A stretch of DNA of 64,000 nt from UBA11986 sp963734955 (lineage in GTDB: Bacteria > Bacteroidota > Ignavibacteria > UBA10030 > UBA6906). Location: positions 1 through 64,000 of the forward strand of contig CAVTJO010000007.1 of assembly GCA_963734955.1 (NCBI GenBank). Reading direction: 5' to 3'. Shown piece after piece: positions 7,854 through 17,600 of this stretch. The notes beneath the pieces were generated by a model. The model did no database searches. It was not told the DNA's origin and saw only the letters and a list, made by a program, of their open reading frames with translations. Position numbers and translations under genes: made by a program. Numbering within the stretch: position 1 is the stretch's first letter; the number at the start of each line of letters is the position of its first letter.

Positions 7854-10076
7854 CTATTTCAGCAAAAGCAGCTTGCGTGTCTGGCTGAAAGCTCCAGCTT
7901 GCAACCGATAAAAGTACACTCCACCGGACAGTGCGCCTGCATCAAATACGACTTCATGTCTTCCCGGTTTTGTCTCTTCATTCGCCAGTATCGATACTTC
8001 ACGACCCAATACATCGTATATGGTCAGAAGCGTACGACCACGCGTTCCGGGAGGAATTGAGAATCGAATTGTCGTCGTGGGGTTGAAAGGATTTGGATAA
8101 TTTTGCTCAAGTGCAAAATTGCGCGGGAAGGTGCCGGCCTGATCTTCGGGAACACCATCAGGGATTCTATGCATCGTGATGTTCGTCATTCCACTCTTGC
8201 CGCCGAGCATATCCATGGAAAGGACTGCATAGTAATAGAACATCTGTCCGCTGACCAGACTGTCGTCCCTGAATGTATATACTGAATCCCTGAAGTAACG
8301 AGGATCCCGTCTGCCCACGGTGTCGAGTTCCCGCCATGGTCCCAGGGGTTCCGGTGCACGCATCACGGAGTAGCGGGCAAACGGCGCTCGCAAACGCGAA
8401 ACAGAAAAGGACTCCACCTGCGGTCCCCAGGATATTTCGTTGAACACCCTCCCACCCAAAGTATCTGCTCCGGACGTAACCGTAATCACCGGGGAAGGCA
8501 CAGGAATCGGAATGGTGTTGTAGGCACCGAATCCACCAGGCCTGGAATTGTTCGGTTCATACTGTGATGAATCGTACTTTACCAGTGGCTGCCCTGTAAA
8601 CACCTGAATTGCGCGGTCGGCGACATCGCGTATCGAGACAACACCGGGCGTAACGTACCATGGCAGAGGATGATTCTGAAGGTATTGACTCCCAATGTAT
8701 GGTTTACTTCCCAGATACGGATACTGCAATGTATCGTACCAACTCGGAACAGGATTAAAGTAGATGTTCCCGGCATCAATGCCTGCCCGAATGTTTCCTC
8801 CAAGATCCGTGTACATCCTATCCGTTGCCACACCCGGGCCACATCCAACAAGCTCCGCAACAGCAAATCGTATTGTTGCCCCCGGAGGTAGAACATAGGG
8901 GTAAAAGCCATAGGCCCGGACCACCGGCTGATACCACGATAGATTAGGAGAGCCTCTTGTTCGTCCCCTCCAGTAATACCAGTTATTGATATCCGAGGGA
9001 AGAAACTGTGTGACCAACCTGGCGGAATCGCCACTTCCGAAGATCCCGGTTTTCCGCTGGCTCCCGGGGTCAAGCCATGCCTGGGTTTTGGTCTGGGGAA
9101 TATTGCCATTCTCAAATCGCAGAAGAAATGGTTGCATCACCCTGCCATTGATATCCCAGATCCCGATGCTATCATTTGCCACAGGCCAAACCTGTCTCGT
9201 TTGAGTCCGCGTTGCAATGTGTTCGTAGTCGTAGTACAGCGTCATGAATCCTGCCGCCTGGGGCGAGTTCAAGCCACCCCTGTCGCCGGGTTGTGACCAC
9301 ACATTGAAATACGTCGTGTCCGGTCTCCCGTCCCGCTCATGATTGTATGTCATCCATCGTTTGAGATCGAACCTCCCGAATTGATTTCCCTCTCCATTTG
9401 AGCCTCGATAATCCCCTTCACTCCATCTGTTGTAAGTTCTCTGATACCCGAACATCGAAGGACCAAGCCCATACGTCCAGGCGATGTGAACATCACTCAT
9501 TGTATCGGCGGTTGTGTTTTGCAATTCATACTCGTAAATGATGAAGCAGTCATAGCCGGGGAAACTCCATGCCCGGCTCGTTCGGGTAACTCTCACACCG
9601 AGGGGTGTTGTCCATTGTGCAATGATCTTTTCTTCCGCTTCATTGGGATTGTACGCCGGGTTGAGGTTGCCGTCTGCGAGGACAGGATAGTTTTCAATTC
9701 TGTCGATGGAGATCGGGTTGCTATAGACCCCTTCGACAGGGACCGGATTTCCGCTCAAATCTGAGATGGCACCGCAATACATGTACTGACGTCCGGAGGG
9801 CCTTGTCCCTGCGATCCAGATGCCACCGCCGAACGAGTTGTGCTGTCCGGCGTAGACAGTCCGGTCCAGAACAATCCGTGAGTTCGGCGGCCACTCCAAG
9901 GAGGAGAACCCGGGTTGCACTTCGCCCACACCATTATCGTAGGCTCTTCCTAATTCGCCAGTGTTGTACACCGTCTGGTGCAACATGCCGCGTTGGTGCG
10001 TGCGATAGTCGCGAAGCTGGCTTGCGGCGATTGAGGGTAAGAGCAAAAAACAACAAAGTGAACGATGAAGTCTCAT
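7854..10076 (-). CDS. Large secreted protein with T9SS C-terminal sorting domain
   Basis: Exported protein of 740 residues. A signal peptide (residues 1 to about 19, ending IAAS) precedes a large region rich in Tyr, Trp, Gly and Asn without a recognised catalytic motif. A probable Fn3-like segment near residues 545-655 includes SRLRAPFARYSVMRAPEPLG. The sorting domain starts at LEQNYPNPFNPTTTIRFSIP and ends SQTRKLLLLK. The start at 10076 has GGAGG five bases upstream. Similar long proteins without known domains are frequent in Ignavibacteria, where they are annotated only by the sorting signal. Function unknown. Confidence 0.85.
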   Translation of the reverse strand: MRLHRSLCCFLLLPSIAASQLRDYRTHQRGMLHQTVYNTGELGRAYDNGVGEVQPGFSSLEWPPNSRIVLDRTVYAGQHNSFGGGIWIAGTRPSGRQYMYCGAISDLSGNPVPVEGVYSNPISIDRIENYPVLADGNLNPAYNPNEAEEKIIAQWTTPLGVRVTRTSRAWSFPGYDCFIIYEYELQNTTADTMSDVHIAWTYGLGPSMFGYQRTYNRWSEGDYRGSNGEGNQFGRFDLKRWMTYNHERDGRPDTTYFNVWSQPGDRGGLNSPQAAGFMTLYYDYEHIATRTQTRQVWPVANDSIGIWDINGRVMQPFLLRFENGNIPQTKTQAWLDPGSQRKTGIFGSGDSARLVTQFLPSDINNWYYWRGRTRGSPNLSWYQPVVRAYGFYPYVLPPGATIRFAVAELVGCGPGVATDRMYTDLGGNIRAGIDAGNIYFNPVPSWYDTLQYPYLGSKPYIGSQYLQNHPLPWYVTPGVVSIRDVADRAIQVFTGQPLVKYDSSQYEPNNSRPGGFGAYNTIPIPVPSPVITVTSGADTLGGRVFNEISWGPQVESFSVSRLRAPFARYSVMRAPEPLGPWRELDTVGRRDPRYFRDSVYTFRDDSLVSGQMFYYYAVLSMDMLGGKSGMTNITMHRIPDGVPEDQAGTFPRNFALEQNYPNPFNPTTTIRFSIPPGTRGRTLLTIYDVLGREVSILANEETKPGRHEVVFDAGALSGGVYFYRLQAGAFSQTRKLLLLK

Positions 10077-10178
10077 GGAGCCTCCACTATTCGGGAAACA
10101 GGCTGACGCTACGGGAGAAGGAACGGATTCCGTTTACGGGGAGAGGAGCTAAACGGAGCGACGCAGTTGATGGTTCGA

Positions 10179-10207
10179 AATATACATCGATGAAGAATTG
10201 AAAGCAA
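10179..10207 (-). promoter_or_regulatory. Sigma-70-like promoter TTGCTT-N17-TATATT
   Basis: On the minus strand, TTGCTT and TATATT are spaced by exactly 17 bases, about 100 bases upstream of the T9SS gene at 10076. It matches the -35/-10 pattern seen at other genes in the window. Confidence 0.5.
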
Positions 10208-10308
10208 CCTTGCCGGGTGATCATTCCTTACCCGAAAGTTACGTCAACGGACTTCGTCGGCGTTTCAAAGATGCCGGAGGTGTGTGAATCGGGGGACAAC
10301 ACGAGATG

Positions 10309-10803
10309 CTAAACAAGTTTGGCCCGACTGCTCTGCATGCATGTTCGGACATAGGCCCCCAATGAAGGCCCGCTGAGAGGTCGGCGAAACACAATGAAAC
10401 TCATGGCCATGAGAGTGCAATTCTCACTGATCTTCATCCACCCGATCTTTCCCGATGCCGGATCTTGTGAGAAACAGCCGCACGAGATGTCGAGACCTCG
10501 TGCCATTGCGTAGGCAACAATTGCGGTGAACAGAACCATCATGGTCAAAACCAGGAGGGAACTTCCCCGCACAAATACACCAAGCAGAAGGCCGAGCCCA
10601 GAGAGAAGCTCGATCCACGGGAGGAACGTGGCGGCAAGCAAAGCCGGAGTGGGGGCGATGATTCTGTAGTTCACGATGGAGGCTGCGAACGTGGATGGAT
10701 CCGCGATCTTGTCATAACTCGCGACGATGAAGACACCTCCAAGAATCATCCGGAGAAGCGCGATGAATATTCCCGGTCTGACGATTCTATGTGGAATGTT
10801 CAT
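10309..10803 (-). CDS. MauE/DoxX-like redox membrane protein
   Basis: Membrane protein of 164 residues with four predicted helices. LRMILGGVFIVASYDKIADP at residues 17-36 is typical of the DoxX/MauE superfamily. A CGCF motif at residues 108-111, in SCGCFSQDP, is the cysteine pair of MauE-type proteins, which are thought to help move disulfide or thiol equivalents across the membrane. The gene overlaps the stop of the upstream rhodanese gene by four bases, so the two are probably made together. A MauE-rhodanese pair would suit transfer of sulfane sulfur or reductant at the membrane; that is inference. Confidence 0.8.
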   Translation of the reverse strand: MNIPHRIVRPGIFIALLRMILGGVFIVASYDKIADPSTFAASIVNYRIIAPTPALLAATFLPWIELLSGLGLLLGVFVRGSSLLVLTMMVLFTAIVAYAMARGLDISCGCFSQDPASGKIGWMKISENCTLMAMSFIVFRRPLSGPSLGAYVRTCMQSSRAKLV

Positions 10804-11288
10804 GGCTCCCTCTGCTGTTCATGGGCAGTCCATTCGTTCCAACCACCATAGAAGATCCTGACGTTTGAATACCCCGCCGTGTACATCTTCTTTGCCAACT
10901 CAACACTGGAATTGCACTCTTCGCCATCACAGTAGGTTACCATTAGTTTATCCTTTGCGACAGAGGTCAGCAGCGGATGTCCGTTGTTGAATTCTTGCAG
11001 GGGGATATTGATAGCGCCCTTTATGTGGCCAAGCCCGAAATCATAGGCATGGCGGGCATCGATGAAAAGGGCGTCTCCGCGGAGGAAGACCGTGCGTGCC
11101 TCTTCATAGGTAAGAAATGTTGATGAGACAGTCTCCTTGGTTGCCGCGCGACCGGGAAACGCTGAAGTGCTGAACAGACCCGTTCCAGCAATACCCGTAA
11201 AGATGAGGCCAAGAATGACCGCGGCAATTACAATTACCGCAGCCTCAGTCAGTGCGGTCCGGAATGACGATTGGTTTCCTGCCTTCAA
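10800..11288 (-). CDS. Membrane-anchored rhodanese-like protein
   Basis: 162 residues with one N-terminal membrane helix (about 15-37) and a single rhodanese domain. The domain has the family FIDARHAYDFGLGHIKGAIN stretch and the active-site Cys120 in the loop CDGEEC. Rhodanese domains carry sulfane sulfur as a cysteine persulfide. The orientation of the helix would put the domain in the periplasm, but this is predicted only. It overlaps the MauE-like gene by four bases and lies 226 bases downstream of the DsrE-TusE-DUF1641-SQR block on the same strand. Confidence 0.85.
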   Translation of the reverse strand: MKAGNQSSFRTALTEAAVIVIAAVILGLIFTGIAGTGLFSTSAFPGRAATKETVSSTFLTYEEARTVFLRGDALFIDARHAYDFGLGHIKGAINIPLQEFNNGHPLLTSVAKDKLMVTYCDGEECNSSVELAKKMYTAGYSNVRIFYGGWNEWTAHEQQREP

Positions 11289-11514
11289 TGCAGACGTTCA
11301 GTGTGATTGATGATGATTTCTTTTGTCAATTTCGTCGGGGCGGTTAGGGAACGATCTTAGCTTCAGTGATAGATGGTACACCACCGCTCCCTATCTCCCA
11401 GTCATTGCGAATGGCAAGGCGCCAAGGCAATCTTGCGTTCCTGCTCAAAATTATGCACGAGATTGTTCTCGCTCTCGTCCGAGTGCCAGTTAAACCTGAT
11501 GCCGCAGCATCCTG

Positions 11515-12018
11515 CTACGTGAAGATGATCTGACCGCCAGCGGCCTTCTCGTAGAATTGGCCTACGGAGATCACATCTTTCACTTCCGCGAAGAAATCCT
11601 CCTTCTTCAGATGGAACATGTCCACGCTGGCTTTGCATGCGTAGATTTCCCCTCCCGCATCGGCAATCATCTGAAGGAACTCCCGCACGGGTGGGATGTC
11701 GAGATTCTCCATCTCCTGCTTCATCATACGTGTGGCAAATGCAGACATCCCTGGAATTGCCCCCAGGATTGTTGGCAGGGGAAACCCTTTGGCATCGGGA
11801 ACACGCATTGCGGGATTGCCCACGGTGGCAACCCGCAGGTGATCCATTGTTCGCTCCATGATCGCGTACAGGCCGAAGAATGTAAAGAAGACTGATGCAT
11901 CGATTCCCTCCATGCGCGCGCCGTTCGCCATGATAAGACCAGGGTAGACACCTTCCATGGATCCGTGAGAGACGATCACGGAGACTTTGCTGATGGGTTC
12001 GGGCTTGTTTTCAGCCAT
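11515..12018 (-). CDS. DsrE/DsrF-like sulfur-transfer protein
   Basis: Cytoplasmic protein of 167 residues of the DsrE/DsrF/DrsH-like family. It opens KVSVIVSHGSMEGVYPGLIM, has the family's FFTFFGLYAI segment, and a conserved-looking Cys128 in GGEIYACKAS, the position expected for the persulfide-carrying residue. DsrE-family proteins pass sulfane sulfur to TusA or TusE/DsrC partners. It starts 12 bases after the TusE-like gene. It belongs to the SQR block, which suggests it handles zero-valent sulfur formed by SQR. Confidence 0.87.
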   Translation of the reverse strand: MAENKPEPISKVSVIVSHGSMEGVYPGLIMANGARMEGIDASVFFTFFGLYAIMERTMDHLRVATVGNPAMRVPDAKGFPLPTILGAIPGMSAFATRMMKQEMENLDIPPVREFLQMIADAGGEIYACKASVDMFHLKKEDFFAEVKDVISVGQFYEKAAGGQIIFT

Positions 12019-12030
12019 GGTGATTTCTCC

Positions 12031-12348
12031 TTAGATACAACCTTTGGGTTTCGGGAGGCCGCCGATCTTTGCTGCTTTCTTTGCGGGCCCCTTTGGGAAG
12101 AGAGCATACAACTCTTTGGTGTCGACGCCGCTTTCCTTGGTGAGCCTGCGGATTGATGGTGCATCGCCTTTTGTTTCAAACTCCTTCCGCATGAAGTAGA
12201 TCACCTTCCAGTGGCGTTCGGTGAGTTGTCCAATCCCTTCCTCCATTGCCAGTTCCCTGGCGACTGTTTCGTTCCAGTCGGCAGCACTTGCCAGGTGTCC
12301 GTCTGAATCTCTCTTCAGCGAAGCAGCGGTTGCTTCTGTTGTTGACAT
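12031..12348 (-). CDS. TusE/DsrC family sulfur relay protein, single-cysteine form
   Basis: Protein of 105 residues ending GLPKPKGCI, which carries the penultimate-Cys tail of the DsrC/TusE family. The DsrC core is visible in LTERHWKVIYFMRKEFE and IRRLTKESGVDTKELYALFP. In dissimilatory DsrC a second cysteine lies 11 residues before the tail Cys; here that position is Ala (PAKKAAKIGG). The protein is therefore more like TusE or a DsrC-like carrier than the partner of DsrAB. The start at 12348 follows AAGGAG; an earlier in-frame start is possible but has no such site. It lies ten bases from DUF1641 and 12 from the DsrE-like gene. Confidence 0.87.
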   Translation of the reverse strand: MSTTEATAASLKRDSDGHLASAADWNETVARELAMEEGIGQLTERHWKVIYFMRKEFETKGDAPSIRRLTKESGVDTKELYALFPKGPAKKAAKIGGLPKPKGCI

Positions 12349-12358
12349 TGTATTCTCC

Positions 12359-13045
12359 TTATGCGCGCGTTGGTTGTGTTCCATCCTGGATTGCCAGGCT
12401 CTTCAGGACGCGGATCGCAAATGCCAGTCCCTTCCGAGCCTCAGGCGTGTTCAGCTCCTTCAGCAGCGATAGTAACGAGATGTCCTCTTTTACTTCCGCA
12501 TCAAGCTTCTTATATACATTCAAAGCATTGTTTATGGCATGCAGCATGTCCGGCTGGGTCATGTGCTTCACTGTGTTCACGATGGTCACAATGTTCTCAC
12601 CGAGATTCTTCACATCGTCCGCAGAAAATGAGGTAACGACCTTGTCGGCAACCTTTCCCATTTCCTTCAGAAAGGGAAAATAGCCCTTCCGGTCAAACTC
12701 ATCGAGTCTGTTCATGAGATCAATAAACGACTCTCGGGCCAGCGGGGCCGCATCCTGAAGAAAGTCCCTCAGGCTCTCCAATTGTTCGAAAGTCGCTGTG
12801 ATCGTGTTGACATTGCGGAGAAACTTCTTTCCCAGATGCATGATGTCGCCCGTGCTGAGGTGGTCGTGAACGTCCTCGAGTTCGACCAATGCGCTTTGGT
12901 ACATGTCTTTCCCAACCCGCATCAGATCGTCTTTTAGATCATCAATCTCCTGCCGGTGGCGACGTTGCAGGGCAAACTCCTCAAGGACGATATCCAGTTT
13001 CTGATGGAGGGCCGCCATTTGCTCTTGGATCTGCTGTTGGTTCAT
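12359..13045 (-). CDS. DUF1641 family protein
   Basis: Protein of 228 residues, helical and charged. It opens with a coiled-coil-like MNQQQIQEQMAALHQKLDIV and carries DVHDHLSTGDIMHLGKKFLR and NLGENIVTIVNTVKHMTQPD, as in DUF1641 proteins encoded beside sulfide:quinone or NADH oxidoreductases. Its function is not known; a role as a partner of the neighbouring flavoprotein is often proposed from gene neighbourhood. The start at 13045 begins two bases after the SQR stop codon. A longer frame into SQR is unlikely. Confidence 0.82.
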   Translation of the reverse strand: MNQQQIQEQMAALHQKLDIVLEEFALQRRHRQEIDDLKDDLMRVGKDMYQSALVELEDVHDHLSTGDIMHLGKKFLRNVNTITATFEQLESLRDFLQDAAPLARESFIDLMNRLDEFDRKGYFPFLKEMGKVADKVVTSFSADDVKNLGENIVTIVNTVKHMTQPDMLHAINNALNVYKKLDAEVKEDISLLSLLKELNTPEARKGLAFAIRVLKSLAIQDGTQPTRA

Positions 13046-13047
13046 TG

Positions 13048-14277
13048 TCAGAGCCTTTTGCCAGCCATCGACATGTGAGAGTCCACCGGAAGCTCCAGTC
13101 CTTTCAGTAGGAAGTTCCAGTACATCCACCGGAACATCACCTTGCCATAGTGGTTCATCCTGGTCTCTTCGAGAAGAGAAAACGGTCCAACTCCCGGTAA
13201 CGGGAACTTCCCGGGTAATGGCTCCGTGTCGTAGTTAAAGTCGATAAGAACTCCCTTACCAAACCCGGACTCGATAAAGCAGTTGGCGTGGCCGTCGAAC
13301 TTCGCCTGAGGCTGTCTGCCCTCGACTGAGCTCAGAAAGTTCTCCATGAGAATATCGGATTGGAAATGTGCAACCGATCCGGCCTTGGAGCTCGGAAGGT
13401 TTGTCGCGTCGCCCAGCACGTAGATGTTCTCGTACTGCTCCGAACGCAGCGTCTGCTTGTTGGTTGGGACAAAGTTAAGCTCGTCACCCATTGCGCTGCG
13501 GGCAATCGACTCGTCCCCCATGTTTGTCGGGATGGTAACCAGTACATCGAATGGGATCTCGTTTTCATCCCACGAGACAATCTTCCTCGCGATGTTATCG
13601 ACCCTGCCGATGCTGAACTCTGTGGTAAGCCGGATGTTCTTTCGATCGAGGAAATCTCCGAGGATGCCCGACGCACGGGGCTTTGTGAACGCTCCCGGTA
13701 AGGGGGTCACAAAATGAATATCGACCTTGTCTCGAATTCCCCGTTCTGTGAAATACCAGTCTGCCAGGAATGCAAATTCCAGCGGCGCGACCGGGCATTT
13801 GATTGGCATTTCAGTAATGTTGATGACCAGATTGCCGCCTTCCCATCGTTTGAAGAAATCAGCAAGTGCACATGCACCTTCGATCGTATAGAAATCGAAA
13901 ATGTTCTTGTGCCAGAGCCCGTCTTTCATTCCTTCGGTTTGCTCGGGGCGGATTTTTGCTCCGGTTGCTATGATGAGATAGTCGTAGGGGAGCACCGCGT
14001 TGTTCGCGAGGAGTATTCGCTTCTTCTCGGGCTCGATCCTGTCGATTTCCGACATGATCACATTCGCCCTGGTGGGAAAGAAGTCCCGTTTTGGCTTCAC
14101 CACATCACGGCGAGTATAGATGCCAAACGGGATGAACAAGAACCCGGGCTGATAGTAGTGGGTCTCATGCTGGTCGACGATTGTGGTCTGCCACTCGCGT
14201 GTGTCAAGAACTGCGCTGAGTTTGTTGAGCATCATGGTGCCTGCGGTTCCGGCGCCCAAAATCACAAGTTTCTTCAT
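13048..14277 (-). CDS. sqr: Sulfide:quinone oxidoreductase
   Basis: FAD enzyme of 409 residues that oxidises sulfide and passes electrons to quinone at the membrane. The dinucleotide motif LVILGAGTAGTM lies at residues 4-15, and the second FAD motif ENIYVLGDATNLP at about 283-295. Two cysteines in the expected places are Cys161 (IKCPVAPLEF) and Cys333 (HANCFIESG), fitting the redox pair that carries the growing polysulfide. The length and the IKCP motif resemble SQR forms of Chlorobi and relatives. The start at 14277 opens with MKKLVI; upstream extensions look non-conserved. It is first in the minus-strand block SQR, DUF1641, TusE-like, DsrE-like. Confidence 0.9.
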   Translation of the reverse strand: MKKLVILGAGTAGTMMLNKLSAVLDTREWQTTIVDQHETHYYQPGFLFIPFGIYTRRDVVKPKRDFFPTRANVIMSEIDRIEPEKKRILLANNAVLPYDYLIIATGAKIRPEQTEGMKDGLWHKNIFDFYTIEGACALADFFKRWEGGNLVINITEMPIKCPVAPLEFAFLADWYFTERGIRDKVDIHFVTPLPGAFTKPRASGILGDFLDRKNIRLTTEFSIGRVDNIARKIVSWDENEIPFDVLVTIPTNMGDESIARSAMGDELNFVPTNKQTLRSEQYENIYVLGDATNLPSSKAGSVAHFQSDILMENFLSSVEGRQPQAKFDGHANCFIESGFGKGVLIDFNYDTEPLPGKFPLPGVGPFSLLEETRMNHYGKVMFRWMYWNFLLKGLELPVDSHMSMAGKRL

Positions 14278-14666
14278 TGTGTTTGTTTGAAGGATTGTAG
14301 CGTAATTTCTGCGATTGTTGTTTTCAATGAATGGCGGTCGGCGATGTTTCGTGTACCGGGCATTGGCGGCAATCTGCACTCTCACAGTCCGAAGCCTTCC
14401 TGCTTGCAGACCCGCAGGCTGTTCAGTGTCGCATGCAACGTGGGTATCGCTTGCCATTCTCGCCTCCAAAAATCTGTAGGCCAAAAGTACAGATTTCATG
14501 CCAGCGTGGATGTGCCCAAAATGGAAGATTTCTTGATGATGGCAGAGCAGCAGTTCTCAAAACTGCCGGCAATGTGAAGCGGGTTTTCAGAGTTGCAACG
14601 CGGAGGAACATACAAAAAGAGCCTCGCAATAATGCGAGGCTCTACATAGGAACATGGGAAGGAATC
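14278..14666. other. Intergenic region upstream of sqr and downstream of the tricorn gene
   Basis: About 390 bases without a credible gene. It holds the terminator of the tricorn-protease gene at 14614-14642 and the promoter region of the sqr operon. No clear -35/-10 pair was found for sqr. Confidence 0.55.
14614..14642 (-). terminator. Rho-independent terminator of the tricorn protease gene
   Basis: On the minus strand the perfect 10-bp stem GAGCCTCGCA/TGCGAGGCTC with a four-base loop is followed by five T residues. It lies 24 bases after the stop of the gene ending at 14667. Confidence 0.88.
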
Positions 14667-17600
14667 CTACTTGGACTTGTCCGGATACGGTGGAGGCGGT
14701 GGCAGATTCACCGGGTTCTTCTTCATCTCGTCCTTTATCACCTCGATCGCCTTGTTGAGTTGATCGTCGATGCCGGCATATTCACGTGCGGGATCGTTAT
14801 CGACGTAGATGTCCGGATCAACACCATGACCTTCAATCACCCACGACTTTCCTTCCGTGTCATACCGTGAAAACTCGGGACGGTTGAGGAATCCACCATC
14901 CAGCAGCGGGAGAGTTCCACGAATGCCCGTCACACCACCCCAGGTGCGCTTTCCAATCACGGGGCCGAGTTTGTACTTTTTGAAACGATATGCCACGATA
15001 TCGCCATCGGATGCGGAGAACTCGTCCTCGAGCATGACCTTGGGGCCAAGAATCATCGCTCCCGGGTCGAGCGTGATTGCCGCGTTCCGTGCTTTGTCGA
15101 TGAACACAATTGCTCGCCGCAATCGCTCAGCGATGATTGGTGAAACAAATCCGCCGCCGTTGCCACGCACATCGACGATGAGTCCCTCTTTGCGAAGCTG
15201 AGGATAGAAGTACTTCACAAACTCCACAAGGCCGCCTGTCCCCATGTCGGGAATGTGAATGTATCCAACCTTGCCATCCGTTGCTTTCGAGACCTTCTCG
15301 ATGTTGTCCTGCACCCAGTTGTAATAGTAAAGATCATGTTCATCGCTGGTAGGGATGACAACCGTTGTGTGGCTGCCAGCCTCCTTCGGCGACGAATTCA
15401 ACGTGAGCGTCACCTGCTTGTCGGCGGTGTTGACAAGCGATTCGTAGATGTCGTTCATGGTGTTGGTCGGTTTGCCATCCACCGCGATGATGTAGTCGCC
15501 CTCGTGTGCATCGACGCCGATATCGGTGAGTGGAGAGCGAACTGACTTGTACCAGTTCTCTCCCTTCAGGATCTTGACGATGCGATAGTATTTCGACGCA
15601 GGGTCGCGTTCGAGCGTTGCACCGAGTAATCCCTGCTGAATCCGTTCCGGTTTTGGATAATCCCCACCACCGACGTATGTATGCCCGAGGTTGAGTTCGC
15701 CGATCAATTCGCCGATGATGTACGTGAGGTCAGCGCGGTGGTTGACGTAGGGAAGCAGTTGCGCATAGCGATCACGCATCTTCGGCCAGTCGACGCCGTT
15801 CATATTCGGTGCATAGAAGAAATCCCGCATCTGTCGCCAGCATTCGTTGTAGATCTGGTTCCACTCGGCGCGGCGATCAAGGTTCACTTTCATGTCACTG
15901 AGGTTCAGATGTTCTTTTGCATCGATCTTGCTCGTTGGCAAGTCGATGATCGAGAACGTTCCTCCTCCGCCTACCAGCATCTTCTTTCCATCGGCAGAAA
16001 TCTCAAACCCGTTGAATTCCCCGAGCTCCGTCTCTTTCAGTTTGTCCAGATCATAGAAGTAGAGCTTGGCCTTTTCATCCTTCACGGAGTTGCGGACGTA
16101 GTAGAGCTTGTCGCCAACGGATTCAAGATTACGGTAGTTCCCCGGATCCGTCGGGAGAGAGGCGATCCGGTTCTGCAAACCGGCAACATCCACCTTTACG
16201 ACCACTTTGGGCTCCTCTTTCTTCTTATCCTTTTCTTCCTCCTTCTTTGGCCCCTCCTTTTCCTCTTTCTTGACTTTCACTTCATCGCTTTTCGGAGCAA
16301 AGGGGGATTTTGTGTCCTTTGCAAGCGTGATGAGGTAGATCTTGGAGAGATCATTGAAATTTGCGTTGAGCTCCAATCCGTCGAATCTGGGAGTGAATGT
16401 ACGGTCGGACACGAAGAACAAATACTTTCCGTCGGAACTGAACGCCGGCTGATAGGATTCGAACCAGCCGTTTGTGACCTCGTACGTTTCTTTCTTGTCC
16501 AGGGAGTAGAGTTGGATGGTGGTGGTGCGTTTCTCTTCCGGCTTGGCATACGCGATCCACTTGCTGTCGGGTGACCAGTTATAGTCCGATATCTCCCATG
16601 CGGTTGCCTGTGCCACCGTCGTGATTTCCTTTGAATCGACATCCACATACTGCAGGCGGAGCTTTTTGTCAGACCACATGATCTTTTTGCTGTCCGGAGA
16701 CCACAGGGTTTGATACTTGTACGTGTCGCCGTTTTTGGTCAGCTGCACTGGCGGGTTACCGCCGTCTTGCGCCTGGATCCAGACTTCATCTTCGCCTGAG
16801 GCGTCGCTCACGTATGCGATCCATTTTCCATCCGGTGACCATTTTGAATTGCGTTCATGAACTCCCGGTGTCTTGGTGATGTCGCGTGTGTTGCCATTCT
16901 TCTCCGGCACGGTAAACACATCGCCCCGCGCGCCGAACAATGCGCGACTGCCATCCGGTGCGATTTCGAAGTTGGTGATTTCCTTGCTGACATCCTTCAG
17001 ACCTCCCCGTCCAATGGCAAGGTCCTCATCGATCGAGATGGGAACCTTCTGCGCCTGCTCGGTCGCAAGGTCGAGTTTGTAGATGTATCCGCCATTCTCG
17101 AACACGATAGCATTATCGCCGAGCGAGGGGAACTTCACATCGAACTCGGTGAAGTTGGTCAGCTTTTTTGTTTCCTTGCTGGTCAAATCGTACACGTACA
17201 GGTTCATCTTCTTGATGTCGTCGCGGTCGGAAGCGAAGTAGATTTTGTTGCCGCTCCACATCGGGATGATGTCCTGGGCGGGATTGTCAGTGACGTTCGT
17301 CAGAGATTTCGTTTCGAAGTCATAGATCCAGATATCGTCGGCCTGGCCGCCGCGGTATCGCTTCCAGGTGCGGAACTCTCGGAAGACGCGGTTGTAGGCC
17401 AGCTTCTTCCCGTCAGGTGAATATGAACAGAACCCGCCACGCGGAAGAGGAAGTTGCTCGGGAATTCCGCCGTCAACACTGGCAAGAAATAGTTGTCCAA
17501 TGAAGTCGTTGTGTTCGATCCTGCGCGATCGATACACAATGGTCTTGTCGTCTCTCCATGTCATCACGATGTTGTTCGGTCCCATCCTGTCAGACACGTC

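Noticed and set aside
7578..8060. Plus-strand frame of about 160 codons after the intergenic region
   Set aside because: Its second half lies opposite the sorting domain of the T9SS protein at 7854, and no family or ribosome site is visible.
13714..14577. Long open frame on the plus strand opposite sqr
   Set aside because: It is fully antisense to the conserved SQR gene and has no family resemblance.
15681..16574. Long open frame on the plus strand opposite the tricorn gene
   Set aside because: It mirrors the conserved propeller and linker of the protease; the composition follows from the opposite strand.
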